Source: Pseudomonadota bacterium (GTDB lineage: Bacteria > Myxococcota_A > UBA796 > SXON01). Taken from it: DNA of 42,247 bases. The notes under the pieces are model-generated. The model did no database searches and was not told where the DNA came from. It saw only the letters and a program-made list of their open reading frames with translations. Position 1 is the stretch's first letter, and the number at the start of each line of letters is the position of its first letter. Of this stretch, positions 24,128 through 36,385 are shown one piece after another. The stretch lies in assembly GCA_030684355.1 (NCBI GenBank), contig JAUXTN010000059.1:1-42247 (forward strand), given 5' to 3'. The position numbers and the translations under genes are program-made.

Positions 24128-24781
24128 ATGCGTCACTTGCCAGGAACCTTCCTGGTGCTCGCGGTCTTCGGAGCCACTCTGGGCTCCTCTGGCTGCGCAA
24201 CCGAGGCCGCCGCCGAAAACGCGGCCGAGGCTGCGTTCACTCGAGGCACCAAGAACCTGCTCCCGCCCGAGCTCTTCGACCGCGAGCTCGTGGTCGCGGT
24301 AGGTCAGCCCCTCGACGAGCCGATCGAGCAACCGATCGTGTTCCCGCACGACCGCCACGTGCAGACGCTCGGGATGGACTGCCAGTACTGCCACTCGAGC
24401 GCGCGCAAGGGCACCCATGCCGGCGTGCCGCCCACGCAGCTCTGCATGGGGTGCCACAACCTCGTGCCGACCGAGGGGCGCCCGGAGCTCGACAAGTTGA
24501 AGGACTTCTACGCGCGGAACGAGCCCATCCCCTGGGTGAAGGTCCACGACCTGCCGGACTTCGTGTACTTCAGCCACAAGCGCCATGTGACTGGTGGCGT
24601 GCAGTGCCAGGAGTGCCACGGGCAGGTCCAGGAGATGGGCGTCGCGCAGCGCGTCGCCACCCTGGAGATGGGCTGGTGTCTGGACTGTCACGCGCAGCAT
24701 GACAGCATCGACGAGAACTACGGCACCAAGGCAGAACTTCGGCGCGCTGAGCTGAAGGACTGCTACACCTGCCACAAGTAG
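24128..24781 (+). CDS. actA: ActA, pentahaem cytochrome c of alternative complex III
   Basis: Periplasmic multihaem subunit of ACIII, a quinol oxidase complex that passes electrons to cytochrome c or an oxidase. The 217-aa protein has a signal ending in a lipobox (GATLGSSGC) and exactly five CxxCH motifs (CQYCH, CMGCH, CQECH, CLDCH, CYTCH), with extra His residues (FPHDRH, FSHKRH) placed to be axial ligands. ATG at 24128 follows GGAGG at good spacing; an upstream TTG would break the signal peptide. First gene of the six-gene act operon, 13 bp before actB. Confidence 0.93.
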   Translation: MRHLPGTFLVLAVFGATLGSSGCATEAAAENAAEAAFTRGTKNLLPPELFDRELVVAVGQPLDEPIEQPIVFPHDRHVQTLGMDCQYCHSSARKGTHAGVPPTQLCMGCHNLVPTEGRPELDKLKDFYARNEPIPWVKVHDLPDFVYFSHKRHVTGGVQCQECHGQVQEMGVAQRVATLEMGWCLDCHAQHDSIDENYGTKAELRRAELKDCYTCHK

Positions 24782-24794
24782 GCGGAGCGGCGAA

Positions 24795-27883
<3,089 letters not shown>

Positions 27884-27887
<4 letters not shown>

Positions 27888-29218
27888 TGAAAGGCCCCAC
27901 CTACAGCTCGGTAAACCGGGACGTCCTCGCCCCGCTCTTCACCCCCAGCGCCGCCTACATGGGCGCGCTGAGCCTGGCGCTCGCAGCGTTGGCCTGGGGC
28001 GGGTACTGCTGGGCCATCCAGCTCATCCACGGACTCGGCGTCGCCGGGTACCGCCCCCCGGTCTTCTGGGGCGTGTACATCACGACGTTCGTGTTCTGGG
28101 TCGGTATCGGCCACGCCGGCACGCTCATCTCGGCGGTGCTCTTCCTCACCCGCTCGCGCTGGCGCACCGGCATCTACCGGGCCGCCGAGGCGATGACGAT
28201 CTTCGCGGTCATGACCGCGGCGCTCTTCCCCGCCATCCACGTCGGCCGCGCCTGGTACGCGTACTTCTTGTTCCCGTACCCGAACCAGCGCCAGCTCTGG
28301 GTCAACTTCAAGTCCCCGCTCATGTGGGACGTGTTCGCGGTCTCGACCTACTTCACCGTGTCGACCGTGTTCTTCTTCATCGGCCTCATCCCCGACATGG
28401 CAGCGGTGCGTGACTCGACGCGTGGCTACACGCAGAAGCTCTACGCCGCGATGTGCCTGGGATGGCGCGGGACCGACCGCCAGTGGCGCCACTACATGGC
28501 CGCCTACGGGTTCTTCGCTGCCCTGGCCACGCCGCTCGTGCTCTCCGTGCACTCGGTCGTGTCCTGGGACTTCGCGATGGCGCAGACCCCCGGCTGGCAC
28601 TCGACGATCTTCCCGCCCTACTTCGTCGCGGGCGCGATCTTCTCGGGCTGCGCGATGGTCATCACGCTCATGCTGCCGCTCACGAAGGTCTTCAAGCTCG
28701 AAGACTACATCCACGTGTGGCACTTCGAGCACCTCGCGAAGCTTTGCCTCTTCACGGGCGGCATCCTCACCTACGCCTACGCCACCGAGTACTTCATCGC
28801 CTGGTACTCCGACAACATGTACGAGTGGGGCACCTTCGTCGACCGCGTGGTCGGCAACTACTGGTGGGTCTTCGCCACCATGGTGTTCTGCAACTGCATC
28901 GCGCCGCTCGCCTGGTACTTCAAGAAGGTGCGGACGAACTACCTCTGGTTGTTCGTCATCAGCGTCCTGATCAACGTCGGGATGTGGTTCGAACGGTACA
29001 ACATCATCGCCAGCTCGCTCGCCCACTCCTTCGACCCCGCCGGCTGGGTCTACTACGTCCCCACGTACATCGAGTGGGGCATCATGCTGGGCTCCTTCGG
29101 CTGGTTCTTCACCTGGTTCCTTCTCTTCGCGAAGATCATGCCCTCGGTGGCGATCGCCGAAGTGAAGGAGATGATGCGTCCGCCGCTCAAGTCCGATGAG
29201 GAGGTCGCCGCCAAATGA
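27884..29218 (+). CDS. actC: ActC, NrfD-like quinol-binding membrane subunit
   Basis: A 444-aa NrfD/PsrC-family protein with about ten TM helices and quinol-binding role in alternative complex III. Conserved elements include GGYCWAIQLIHGLGVAGYRPPVFWGVYI, VWHFEHLAKL and the FDPAGWVYYVPTYIEW segment. The start is ATG at 27884, overlapping the actB stop (ATGA); an in-frame ATG at 27887 is equally possible. Its stop overlaps actD by four bases, so actB-C-D are translationally coupled. Normal length for ActC; no missing helices seen. Confidence 0.93.
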
Positions 29219-29793
29219 GCGTTTCCGTTCCCGTCGAGGCCGCCGCTTCCGTGGCGCCCATCAAGGCGGTCTACAAGCACCTGGATTGCCTGGTGACGGG
29301 CATCCACGACCTCAAGCAGGCCGGGTTCCGTGACATCCACGTCATGACCCCCTTCCCCCGCCACGAGGTGGAGGAGCTGATCTACGAAGGCGAGCCCAGC
29401 CCCGTGCGCTGGTTCACGCTCTTCGGCGCTCTGTTCGGGGCCACCATGGCGTTCACGATGACCGCGTTGATGTCGGCCAACTGGCCGATGATCATGCCGG
29501 GTGGCAAGCCCCTGGTGTCGATCCCGCCGTTCATCGTCATCACGTTCGAGGGCACCATCCTCTGGGCGTCGATGTTCACGTTCATGGGCCTCCTGCTCCT
29601 CTGCCGGCTCCCGGCCCGCGGCCTCCCCAAGGAGGTCGAGGACCCGCGCTTCAGCAACGATCACTTCGGGATCGTCGTCGAGCGTGTCGGCGCGCAGGAC
29701 GCCAGCAAGATCAAGTCCATCCTCGCCCACTCGGGCGCCATCGAAGTGTCGGGCGGTGGCGACGATGCCGCTCACGGAGCGCACCATGGCTGA
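29215..29793 (+). CDS. actD: ActD, DUF3341 membrane subunit of alternative complex III
   Basis: A 192-aa membrane subunit. Residues 15-60 form the small alpha/beta DUF3341 domain (LDCLVTGIHDLKQAGFRDIHVMTPFPRHEVEELIY). Two TM helices follow (about 63-85 and 100-130) with the family signature MIMPGGKPLVSIPPFIVITFE, then a C-terminal soluble part (FSNDHFGIVVE) and a His-rich tail (HGAHHG). It starts four bases before the end of actC and overlaps actE by eight bases. Confidence 0.92.
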   Translation: MSVSVPVEAAASVAPIKAVYKHLDCLVTGIHDLKQAGFRDIHVMTPFPRHEVEELIYEGEPSPVRWFTLFGALFGATMAFTMTALMSANWPMIMPGGKPLVSIPPFIVITFEGTILWASMFTFMGLLLLCRLPARGLPKEVEDPRFSNDHFGIVVERVGAQDASKIKSILAHSGAIEVSGGGDDAAHGAHHG

Positions 29794-30421
29794 TCCGCGC
29801 AAGCGTCGCCGCCTCCTGGTCGTCGGGGGCCTCTTTGTTGCCGGTGTCGCCTGGGCGAGCCCCTGGGACATCGACATGGTCGACTCGACCAACTTCAAGG
29901 CGTACGAGTGGAAGATGAAGCCGTTCCGCTCGGACACCGTCCAGCGGGACCCCATGGGCCCCAAGGCGCCCGGCGCCTACCAGGTGGCCTACGTCGAGGC
30001 GGTCGACCGCACGGCCGGCGCCGACGCGGTGCTGAACCCCTACCCTGCCGACAAGGCCGCGCTCGCCGAAGGGGAACACCTCTTCCAGGTGACCTGCGCC
30101 CCGTGCCACGGCGTCGAAGGCAAGGGCGGCGGTCCGGTCACCCACAACGATCCGTCCAAGGACATCCGGCGCTTCCCGCTGCCGGCGCCGATGCTCTCGG
30201 GCCCGGGCGCGGTGAGCGCGCTCCGCACCGACGGGTACGTCTACGCGACGATCCGGAACGGCGGCGCGTTGATGCCCGCCTACGGGGTCAGCCTCACCGA
30301 TCATGAGCGGTGGTCCATCGTGTCGTACATCCGTACGCTCGAGGGCGGGCAGTACGTGCCGCCCGCCCCTGCACCGCAAGCACCGACCCAGGAAGCGCCC
30401 GCCGGGGGGACCAAGGGATGA
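29786..30421 (+). CDS. actE: ActE, monohaem cytochrome c of alternative complex III
   Basis: A 211-aa periplasmic haem subunit. The N-terminus has a basic stretch (RKRRR) and hydrophobic signal anchor (LLVVGGLFVAGVAW). Haem motif is CAPCH (FQVTCAPCHGVEGKGGG), with a probable axial Met in GALMPAYG. The segment AYQVAYVEAVDRTAG precedes it. The C-terminus is a Pro/Ala tail (PPAPAPQAPTQEAPAGG). Stop overlaps the actF start (ATGA). Overlap of eight bases with actD. Confidence 0.9.
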   Translation: MADPRKRRRLLVVGGLFVAGVAWASPWDIDMVDSTNFKAYEWKMKPFRSDTVQRDPMGPKAPGAYQVAYVEAVDRTAGADAVLNPYPADKAALAEGEHLFQVTCAPCHGVEGKGGGPVTHNDPSKDIRRFPLPAPMLSGPGAVSALRTDGYVYATIRNGGALMPAYGVSLTDHERWSIVSYIRTLEGGQYVPPAPAPQAPTQEAPAGGTKG

Positions 30422-31767
30422 GCCAGAACGTCGATCTCATCGCGCTCGCTCGCACCGTCGTCGGCTCCGGCCCCGACGTTGCCCGCAGCATCCAATCCAC
30501 GCCGCGCCAGGTGCCGAGCCCGGTGCGCACCTACACGACCATCGGGCTCGTGCTCGGCCTGCTCTCCATCGGAGCCGGCCTCGCGATCCAGACCGATCGC
30601 ACGTTGGGCGTCGTCCTGACGTGCATCGTGTACTTCATCGGCGTGTCGCAAGGCGGAGTGATGTTCTCCGTCGCGCAGACCGCGGCGCTCGGCCGTTGGG
30701 GCCGCCCCTTCAAGCGCATCGCCGAGTCCTTCGTGGTGATGCTGCCGATCCTCTACCTGCTCTGGATCGTGTTCCTGCTCGCGGGCGGGCTGCACATCTA
30801 CGAGTGGACCCACGAGCCGATGCACGGGCACAAGGCCATCTGGCTCCAGCCCGGCTTCTTCGTGGCACGCCAGGTCGTGTGCCTCGGGGTGCTGTTCCTC
30901 CTCTCGCTCACGTTCGTCCGCAACAGCCTCCGCCCGGACATGGGCGTGGCCGCCGAAGCGCTCGGCAGCCGCGCGCCGGCCTGGTGGGGCCGCATCACCC
31001 TCGGGTGGAAGGGCCGCGACGCCGAGATCGAGGACGCCTACCAGCGCAACATCAAGCTCGCCCCGGTCATGATCGTCACCTACGCGCTCGTGTTCACGCT
31101 CTTCGCGGTCGACGCCGTGATGAGCCTGGCGCCGCACTGGTACGCGAACATGTTCCCGGCGTGGATCTTCGTCTCCAGCTTCTGGGTGTCGGTCTCCTGG
31201 ATCTGCCTCTTCGCCGTCATCGGCGGGAAGTGGATGCAGATCGACCACCTCATCGGCCGGACGCACTTCCACGACCTCGGCAAGCTGATGTTCGCCCTGT
31301 GCATCTTCTGGGCCTACACGTTCTTCGCCCAGCTCCTGCCGATCTGGTACGGCAACATGCCGGAAGAGACCAGCTACCTGCTGTTGCGCCTCTACACGGA
31401 CACCTGGAGCCCGCTCTCGAAGGTCGTCGTGTCGATGTGCTTCCTCATCCCCTTCACCGTGCTCCTGTCCCGCGGCATCAAGAAGCTGCCGCGGTCCCTG
31501 GCCGGTGTGGCGGTGGTCATCTCGCTGGGTGTCTTCCTCGAGCGCTTCACCCTGGTGATGCCGCAGGTCTGGAAGGAGGACTCCCTCCCCATCGGCCCGC
31601 TCGAGGTCGGCATCCTCATCGGGTTCGTGAGCCTGTTCGTCCGGGTCGTCACGACCTTCCTCGCGCAGGTTCCGCCGATCCCGGTCTCGGATCCGTTCAT
31701 GAACCCGAACCCGTCCGACGTGCACATCCACGCCGGGGGCGACCACCACGGCCACGCGCACGCATGA
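30418..31767 (+). CDS. actF: ActF, polytopic membrane subunit of alternative complex III
   Basis: A 449-aa membrane protein with about ten TM helices, homologous in plan to ActC and the last core subunit of ACIII. Conserved-looking segments include YFIGVSQGGVMFSVAQTAALGRWGRPFKR, GGKWMQIDHLIG and FFAQLLPIWYGNMPEET. ATG at 30418 overlaps the actE stop. The C-terminus is His/Asp-rich (HIHAGGDHHGHAHA), a possible metal-binding tail. Its stop overlaps the next gene by four bases. ActF is usually last in core ACIII operons, so what follows is accessory. Confidence 0.91.
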   Translation: MSQNVDLIALARTVVGSGPDVARSIQSTPRQVPSPVRTYTTIGLVLGLLSIGAGLAIQTDRTLGVVLTCIVYFIGVSQGGVMFSVAQTAALGRWGRPFKRIAESFVVMLPILYLLWIVFLLAGGLHIYEWTHEPMHGHKAIWLQPGFFVARQVVCLGVLFLLSLTFVRNSLRPDMGVAAEALGSRAPAWWGRITLGWKGRDAEIEDAYQRNIKLAPVMIVTYALVFTLFAVDAVMSLAPHWYANMFPAWIFVSSFWVSVSWICLFAVIGGKWMQIDHLIGRTHFHDLGKLMFALCIFWAYTFFAQLLPIWYGNMPEETSYLLLRLYTDTWSPLSKVVVSMCFLIPFTVLLSRGIKKLPRSLAGVAVVISLGVFLERFTLVMPQVWKEDSLPIGPLEVGILIGFVSLFVRVVTTFLAQVPPIPVSDPFMNPNPSDVHIHAGGDHHGHAHA

Positions 31768-32225
31768 CCAAAGAAGCGCTCCTTGCGCAGGCCGCCGACC
31801 TCGTCGCCGTCCTGCGCACCCTGGATGCCACCGAGCCCGCGGCCGCCGAACAGGCGCTCCGCGGGCTTCGCGTATCTGGCTTCGAAGCCGCGCTCCGTAC
31901 CGCCCACGCCGAAGGGTGGGCCACGCCCAAGGAGGCCGGTGGGGTCCGCTTCGGGCGGATCACCCGCGCCGACGCGACCCTCTCGAACTTCAGCCTCGAC
32001 ATCGTGGAGATGAGCGGCTCCGCGGGCGGCGCGCACACGCACCCCGCCGGAGAGTTCGACCTCTCCTTCGCGCTCGACGGCGAGCCCCGGTTCGACGGCC
32101 GGGCGCCGGGCTGGGTGGTCTACCCGCCGGGCAGTCGGCATGTCCCGACGGTGACGGGCGGGCGGATGCTCATCGCGTACTTCCTCCCCGGTGGGGAGAT
32201 CGCCTTCGAGCCACAAAAGATGTGA
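31764..32225 (+). CDS. DUF4863 cupin-like protein (PnbB-like) coupled to actF
   Basis: A 153-aa protein of the DUF4863 family, to which 4-hydroxylaminobenzoate lyase (PnbB) belongs. The N-terminal 45 residues are helical. The core has cupin-like segments: AHTHPAGEFDLSFALDGEPRFDG (about residues 92-114), GWVVYPPGSRHVPTVTGGRMLIAYFLPGGEI. Several His and Glu residues could bind a metal. ATG at 31764 overlaps the actF stop by four bases, so it is translated with the respiratory operon. No nitroaromatic genes are nearby, so the PnbB reaction is not supported here; the role in or near ACIII is unknown. Confidence 0.82.
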   Translation: MTKEALLAQAADLVAVLRTLDATEPAAAEQALRGLRVSGFEAALRTAHAEGWATPKEAGGVRFGRITRADATLSNFSLDIVEMSGSAGGAHTHPAGEFDLSFALDGEPRFDGRAPGWVVYPPGSRHVPTVTGGRMLIAYFLPGGEIAFEPQKM

Positions 32226-32282
32226 TCTCGGTTCCCGACGGGGGGTGCGGTGTTTACCCCCCTCCGTCCCCCGAGGTCCATC

Positions 32283-32918
32283 ATGTCCACCATCCCCCGC
32301 ATCGGCGATCCGGCCCCCGACTTCACCGCGAACACCACCCAGGGCCCCCTGACGTTCTCCGAATGGCAGAACGGGAAATGGGTCGTGTTCTTCTCGCACC
32401 CGGCCGACTTCACGCCCGTCTGCACGACGGAGCTCGCCGAGTTCAGCCGCCGCGCACCCGACTTCGAGGCGCGCAACACCAAGCTCATCGGGCTGTCGAT
32501 CGACTCGATCCACTCCCACCTCGCCTGGCTCGAGTCCATCGAGTCGAAGATGGGCATCGAGGTGCCGTTCCCGATGATCGCGGACATCGACACGAAGGTC
32601 GCCCAGGCCTTCGGCATGATCCACCCTGGCGAGAGCTCCACGGTGACCGTCCGGGCCGTGTTCGTCATCGACCCGAGCCGCACCGTGCGGGCGCTCATCT
32701 ACTACCCGCTCTCCAATGGCCGCAACATCGACGAGGTGCTGCGCCTCATCGACAGCCTGCAGGCCTCTGCCGCGAATGGCATCGCCACCCCGGCCAACTG
32801 GCGCCCCGGTGACAAGGTGATCGTCCCCCCGACCACCACCGTGGCCGCCCGCAAGTCGCGCCTCGCGGACGAGAAGCTCGAGCACGTCGCACCGTACATG
32901 GCGCTCAAGTCGATCTAG
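32283..32918 (+). CDS. 1-Cys peroxiredoxin (Prx6-type)
   Basis: A 211-aa thiol peroxidase that reduces hydrogen peroxide and organic hydroperoxides. The catalytic site PVCTTE (Cys47) is in the conserved FFSHPADFTPVCTTELAEF. The Prx6-type C-terminus is present (RNIDEVLRLIDSLQ, WRPGDKVIVPPTTT), about 211 residues being typical of 1-Cys forms, and no conserved resolving Cys is seen. ATG at 32283. It is 57 bp beyond the DUF4863 gene and could be on the act transcript or have its own promoter. It ends six bases from the convergent DUF4388 gene. Confidence 0.93.
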   Translation: MSTIPRIGDPAPDFTANTTQGPLTFSEWQNGKWVVFFSHPADFTPVCTTELAEFSRRAPDFEARNTKLIGLSIDSIHSHLAWLESIESKMGIEVPFPMIADIDTKVAQAFGMIHPGESSTVTVRAVFVIDPSRTVRALIYYPLSNGRNIDEVLRLIDSLQASAANGIATPANWRPGDKVIVPPTTTVAARKSRLADEKLEHVAPYMALKSI

Positions 32919-32924
32919 CCGAGG

Positions 32925-34655
32925 CTACCGTGGCGCGGAGGGCTTCCCCGGCCTGGGGGGCCCGCCTGCCGTCAGGTCCTCGATGTTCCGCGCCCGCTTG
33001 AGCCCCTCGCGGTACTCCGCGTGCCCGGGGACGAGCTCCAGCGCCTTGTTGAAGCAGTCGAGCGCCTCGCGCAACGCGGCCTTCATGATCGCCATGTCGC
33101 CCTTCTTGGCGAGCATCTCGGCGCTCTGCTCGATCTTGCTCCGCTCGATGACGGACTTCCGGTAGTCGCGGCGCTTCGCGTCCGAAGAGAGCACGGCGTT
33201 GGCCTCGTCCAGGACGGTGTTGATCTCCTGGAGCGTGGCCCGGTGCTCCTCCCCGAGGTTCGCCACCAGCTCCATCGGCCAATCGGCCTTCAACTGCTGG
33301 TACGCGGCGGTCACGTCCGCGCCGGTGCAGATCCAGTGGAGATCCATCCGCTCGAACAGGGTCTTGGCACGGCTCGCCGCGCGGCGGGAGAGGAGCTCCT
33401 GGACGTGCCGCTCCCTCTCGCGGACGCCGGAGGACTCGGCCTGCATCTCCAGGAGGTTCAGGTCGTACAGGCACCAGAGCGCCGCGGCGGTCTGGGAGCG
33501 AGACAGGCTGGAGACCGCGAAGAGCTCGCGCAGGCGGTAGGGCGTGCGCTGGATGATCTGCACGAACTGCTGCTCTTCGGTCGCGAGCTTCATCTCCTCG
33601 AACGTGCGCTCGACGCCCGGGACCAGCACGACGTAGTGGTCGAGCCACGGCCGCAGCAGGCTGGCGAGCTCCTGAGCCGGCATGTCCCGGGTGTGCGCGA
33701 GCAACGCCCGGTAGAGGATGGAGGCCACGCGTAGCGGCGGCGCGAGGAAGCGCTCGGGGAGCTCGCCGAGGATGTGGAACGACCAGGTCCCCTCGCGCTC
33801 GCGGAGCACGCGCTGCAGCACGAAGTCGGCCTGCTTCTGGAGCATGAGGACGAGCTGCGGGAAGGTGCAGACCCCCATCTCGACGAGGGCCTCCCCCTGC
33901 CGGCAGCCGGTCCGCTCCATGATGGCCAGGGACTCGGCGAGCTGCTCCTTCGTCAAGCTGCCGGCCTTGTACAGGAGCATGCCGAGCACCTCCTGCTCCT
34001 CGAGCGGCTCGGTCCGCCACGCGACAGGCCCGCCCTTCGACCAGAAGCCCCAGCGCTGGCGGCCGTCCGGCCGGCGCACCGTCAGGAGCCCCGTCTGCTT
34101 CTCCACGGCCAGGGCCATGAGGGCGTCCCGGAGCGAGCGATCGGCGAGCTCCCCGGACAGGACCGGCGCGAGGTGGTCCACCGGGGGGACCCGCAAGCCA
34201 CGCACCCGCTCGGCGGCCGTACCTCCGCCACTCCCCTCCCCGCCCGACGCGATGCGCTCCTCGAGCTCGCGAATGCGGGCGCGCAGCCGCCCGAGCTCCT
34301 CGTCCGGCACGATCGGCGCCGGGCCCGGCGCCACGAGCTGCCCGCTCGAGAGGAGCCAGGCCTTCACCTCTTCGGTGAGGCCCAGCAGCTGGTCGACCGC
34401 CGCCTGGACCGGCGCCGAGGACTCGGTGATGCGCAGGGCCACGCCGCCGTCCGGCAAGGTCGCGACCACCTGGCCCAGGAGCGGCCCCACCCGCCCGACG
34501 ATCGGGAGCACGAGGTCGATGCGGAGCTCGGGCGCGGGCTCGCCGTCGAACGCGCTGGCCGGGAGCACGAGCGCCTGGACCCCGAGCGTCGAGGGGTACT
34601 CGCGAAGGAAGGTGGTGAGATCGGAATACCGTCGGGTCGCGTGGCGAACGGCCAT
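32925..34655 (-). CDS. DUF4388 protein with PilZ-like N-terminus, J-like and TPR-like regions
   Basis: A 576-aa cytoplasmic protein. Residues 10-85 read like a PilZ-type beta domain (LREYPSTLGVQALVL...LGQVVATLPDGGVALRI). A coiled-coil stretch follows (ELGRLRARIRELEERIA). Residues about 175-280 fit DUF4388/PATAN (LSGELADRSLRDALMALAVEKQTGLLTVRR). The C-terminal third has a J-domain-like segment (LHWICTGADVTAAYQQLKADW, lacking HPD) and a TPR-like helix pair (EALDCFNKALELVPGHAEYREGLKRARN). DUF4388 proteins occur in deltaproteobacterial gliding and signalling contexts; exact role here unknown. ATG at 34655. It is head-to-tail with epmB (10 bp between). Confidence 0.82.
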   Translation of the reverse strand: MAVRHATRRYSDLTTFLREYPSTLGVQALVLPASAFDGEPAPELRIDLVLPIVGRVGPLLGQVVATLPDGGVALRITESSAPVQAAVDQLLGLTEEVKAWLLSSGQLVAPGPAPIVPDEELGRLRARIRELEERIASGGEGSGGGTAAERVRGLRVPPVDHLAPVLSGELADRSLRDALMALAVEKQTGLLTVRRPDGRQRWGFWSKGGPVAWRTEPLEEQEVLGMLLYKAGSLTKEQLAESLAIMERTGCRQGEALVEMGVCTFPQLVLMLQKQADFVLQRVLREREGTWSFHILGELPERFLAPPLRVASILYRALLAHTRDMPAQELASLLRPWLDHYVVLVPGVERTFEEMKLATEEQQFVQIIQRTPYRLRELFAVSSLSRSQTAAALWCLYDLNLLEMQAESSGVRERERHVQELLSRRAASRAKTLFERMDLHWICTGADVTAAYQQLKADWPMELVANLGEEHRATLQEINTVLDEANAVLSSDAKRRDYRKSVIERSKIEQSAEMLAKKGDMAIMKAALREALDCFNKALELVPGHAEYREGLKRARNIEDLTAGGPPRPGKPSAPR

Positions 34656-34665
34656 GGGCGCGATC

Positions 34666-35643
34666 CTATCCCCTTGTCCCGCCCGCTCCGCGTGCCATCC
34701 ATTCCTCGACGGGGATCTTTCCCGAACCATCGGGAGGATCGACCACGTACGCCGGCAAACCAATGCCGCTCGTGCGCGAACGCAACGCACGATGAAGGGC
34801 GAGGCCGCGCGCGGGGTCGACGCGGAAGTGCGCGTTTCCCGCGGCATGGTCGGGGTGATGCAGGTAGTACGGGAAGACGCGGAGCGAGACGAGCCGCTCG
34901 GAGAGCTGGGCGAGCACGTCGACGTCGTCGTTCACGCCTGCGAGGAGCACCGCCTGGTTCAGCACGGGCAGCCCCGCGTCGACCATCCGGCGCAGGGCGT
35001 CCTCGACCGCGGGCGTCAGCTCCCCGGGGTGGTTTGCGTGGACGAGCACCCAGATCGGCCCGCGAGCGGCGAGCCCCGCCACGAGCTCCGGGGTGATGCG
35101 CCGCGCGTAGGTGATCGGGGCGCGGGTGTGGATGCGGATGACCGGGATGGAGGGGCGGAGGGCGTCGATCACCTCGTAGAGGCGGTCATCGGAGATGGCG
35201 AGGGGGTCGCCACCGGAGAGGATGGCCTCGCGCGCGCCGCTCGACGCTGCCCACGCGAGGAGCCGCGCCCACTCCTCGGAGGACGGGTCCTGGGCGTCAC
35301 CGGGCTCGTGGTTCCGCCGGAAGCAGTACCGGCAGTACAGGTGACAGCGCTTCGTCAGGAGCAACAGCACACGATCGGCGTGCTTCTGGACGCCCCACGG
35401 GACCGGGCTCATCAGCGCGTCCCCGACGGGATCCTCCCGGTCGTCGGGAGCGGCGAGCGCCTCACGCGCATCGGGCAAGACCGTCAGGAGGCGCGGGTCA
35501 TCGGGATCGGTCGCCCCCTCCACGTAGTCGCGCGGGATCCGGACGGGAAACGCCGCGTCGAGGCCCTCCCAATCAACCTGCTCCAGCCAGGGCCAGCGAG
35601 CAAGGGCTTCGGGCCGTCCGACGAACGGTCCGGCCGGTGGCAC
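34666..35643 (-). CDS. epmB: EF-P (R)-beta-lysylation radical SAM aminomutase, EpmB
   Basis: Converts (S)-lysine to (R)-beta-lysine, the group EpmA attaches to EF-P. Lysine-2,3-aminomutase family; the radical SAM triad is CHLYCRYC (Cys100, Cys104, Cys107 from this start), with RRNHEPGD after it, SGGDPL, the PLP-lysine region and the C-terminal YYLHHPDHAAGNAHFRV typical of EpmB. GTG at 35643 (325 aa) is chosen because the other in-frame start, ATG at 35709, would share bases with the divergent efp start and leave no promoter space. Divergent from efp; with epmA downstream on the other side of efp, all three pathway genes are clustered. Confidence 0.87.
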   Translation of the reverse strand: MPPAGPFVGRPEALARWPWLEQVDWEGLDAAFPVRIPRDYVEGATDPDDPRLLTVLPDAREALAAPDDREDPVGDALMSPVPWGVQKHADRVLLLLTKRCHLYCRYCFRRNHEPGDAQDPSSEEWARLLAWAASSGAREAILSGGDPLAISDDRLYEVIDALRPSIPVIRIHTRAPITYARRITPELVAGLAARGPIWVLVHANHPGELTPAVEDALRRMVDAGLPVLNQAVLLAGVNDDVDVLAQLSERLVSLRVFPYYLHHPDHAAGNAHFRVDPARGLALHRALRSRTSGIGLPAYVVDPPDGSGKIPVEEWMARGAGGTRG

Positions 35644-35659
35644 CTTTCGGTCAGAATGA

Positions 35660-35671
35660 TAGAAGGCGGCC
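35660..35671 (+). promoter_or_regulatory. Probable efp -10 region
   Basis: TAGAAG followed by GCGGCC, the same block as at the cytochrome c and actA promoters. No good -35 is visible 17 bp upstream, so only the -10 is called. It lies in the 64-bp gap between the divergent efp and epmB starts. Confidence 0.4.
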
Positions 35672-35707
35672 TCTGTCCGATTGGCCCTCTTCGCTGGAGC
35701 GAACCCC

Positions 35708-36274
35708 ATGTACGAAACCTCCGACTTTCGCAACGGCTTGAAGATCGAGCTCGACGGCGATCCCTACACCATCGTCTACTTCCAGTTCGTGAAGCCGGGC
35801 AAAGGTACCGCGTTCACGCGCACCAAGCTCAAGAGCATTCTCTCGGGCTCCGTGATCGAGCGCACGTTCCGTTCGGGGGAGACCGTGGGCGAGGCCGACG
35901 TCGAGGAGCAGCCGATGCAGTTCCTCTACGCCAACGGCGACATCTACACGTTCATGAACACGGAGACCTTCGACCAGGTCGAACTCCAGGCCAAGCTCCT
36001 CGGGGACGACGCGAAGTTCCTCATGGAGAACCTCGAGGTGTCGGTGCTCTTCTACAAGGGCCGCGCCGTGAACATGACCCTCCCGAACTTCATCGAGACC
36101 AAGGTCGTCTGGACCGAGCCGGCGGTCAAGGGCAACACCTCCCAGGGCGTGCTGAAGCTCGCCAAGCTCGAGTGTGGCGCCGAGATCCACGTCCCCATCT
36201 TCGTCAGCGAAGGCGAGCTCCTGAAGGTAGACACCCGCGAGGGCGGGTCCTACGTGTCGCGTCTGAACAAGTAA
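35708..36274 (+). CDS. efp: Translation elongation factor P
   Basis: Binds stalled ribosomes and relieves stalling at polyproline sequences. The 188-aa protein has the three-domain EF-P plan. The modification loop is VKPGKGTAF with Lys32 as the expected beta-lysylation site, consistent with epmA and epmB beside it. The SVLF..GRAVNMTLPNFIETKVVWTEP and C-terminal EGELLKVDTREGGSYVSRL segments are standard. ATG at 35708. It is followed by a terminator. The many proline-rich tethers in this genome's lipoproteins and cytochromes give it obvious clients. Confidence 0.96.
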   Translation: MYETSDFRNGLKIELDGDPYTIVYFQFVKPGKGTAFTRTKLKSILSGSVIERTFRSGETVGEADVEEQPMQFLYANGDIYTFMNTETFDQVELQAKLLGDDAKFLMENLEVSVLFYKGRAVNMTLPNFIETKVVWTEPAVKGNTSQGVLKLAKLECGAEIHVPIFVSEGELLKVDTREGGSYVSRLNK

Positions 36275-36310
36275 GCGCGCCGCCCCGCGGGGGAGCCCGC
36301 CCCGCGCATG

Positions 36311-36344
36311 GAGAGCCCCTTTCCCAGGGGCTCTCGTCGTTTTT
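36311..36344 (+). terminator. Rho-independent terminator after efp
   Basis: A 9-bp perfect stem (gagagcccc 36311-36319 with ggggctctc 36327-36335), loop tttccca, then gtcg and T5. Confidence 0.92.
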
Positions 36345-36385
36345 GCCCTGGCGTAAGGGCCCTGTAATAGAAAAGACAGAAAGAG

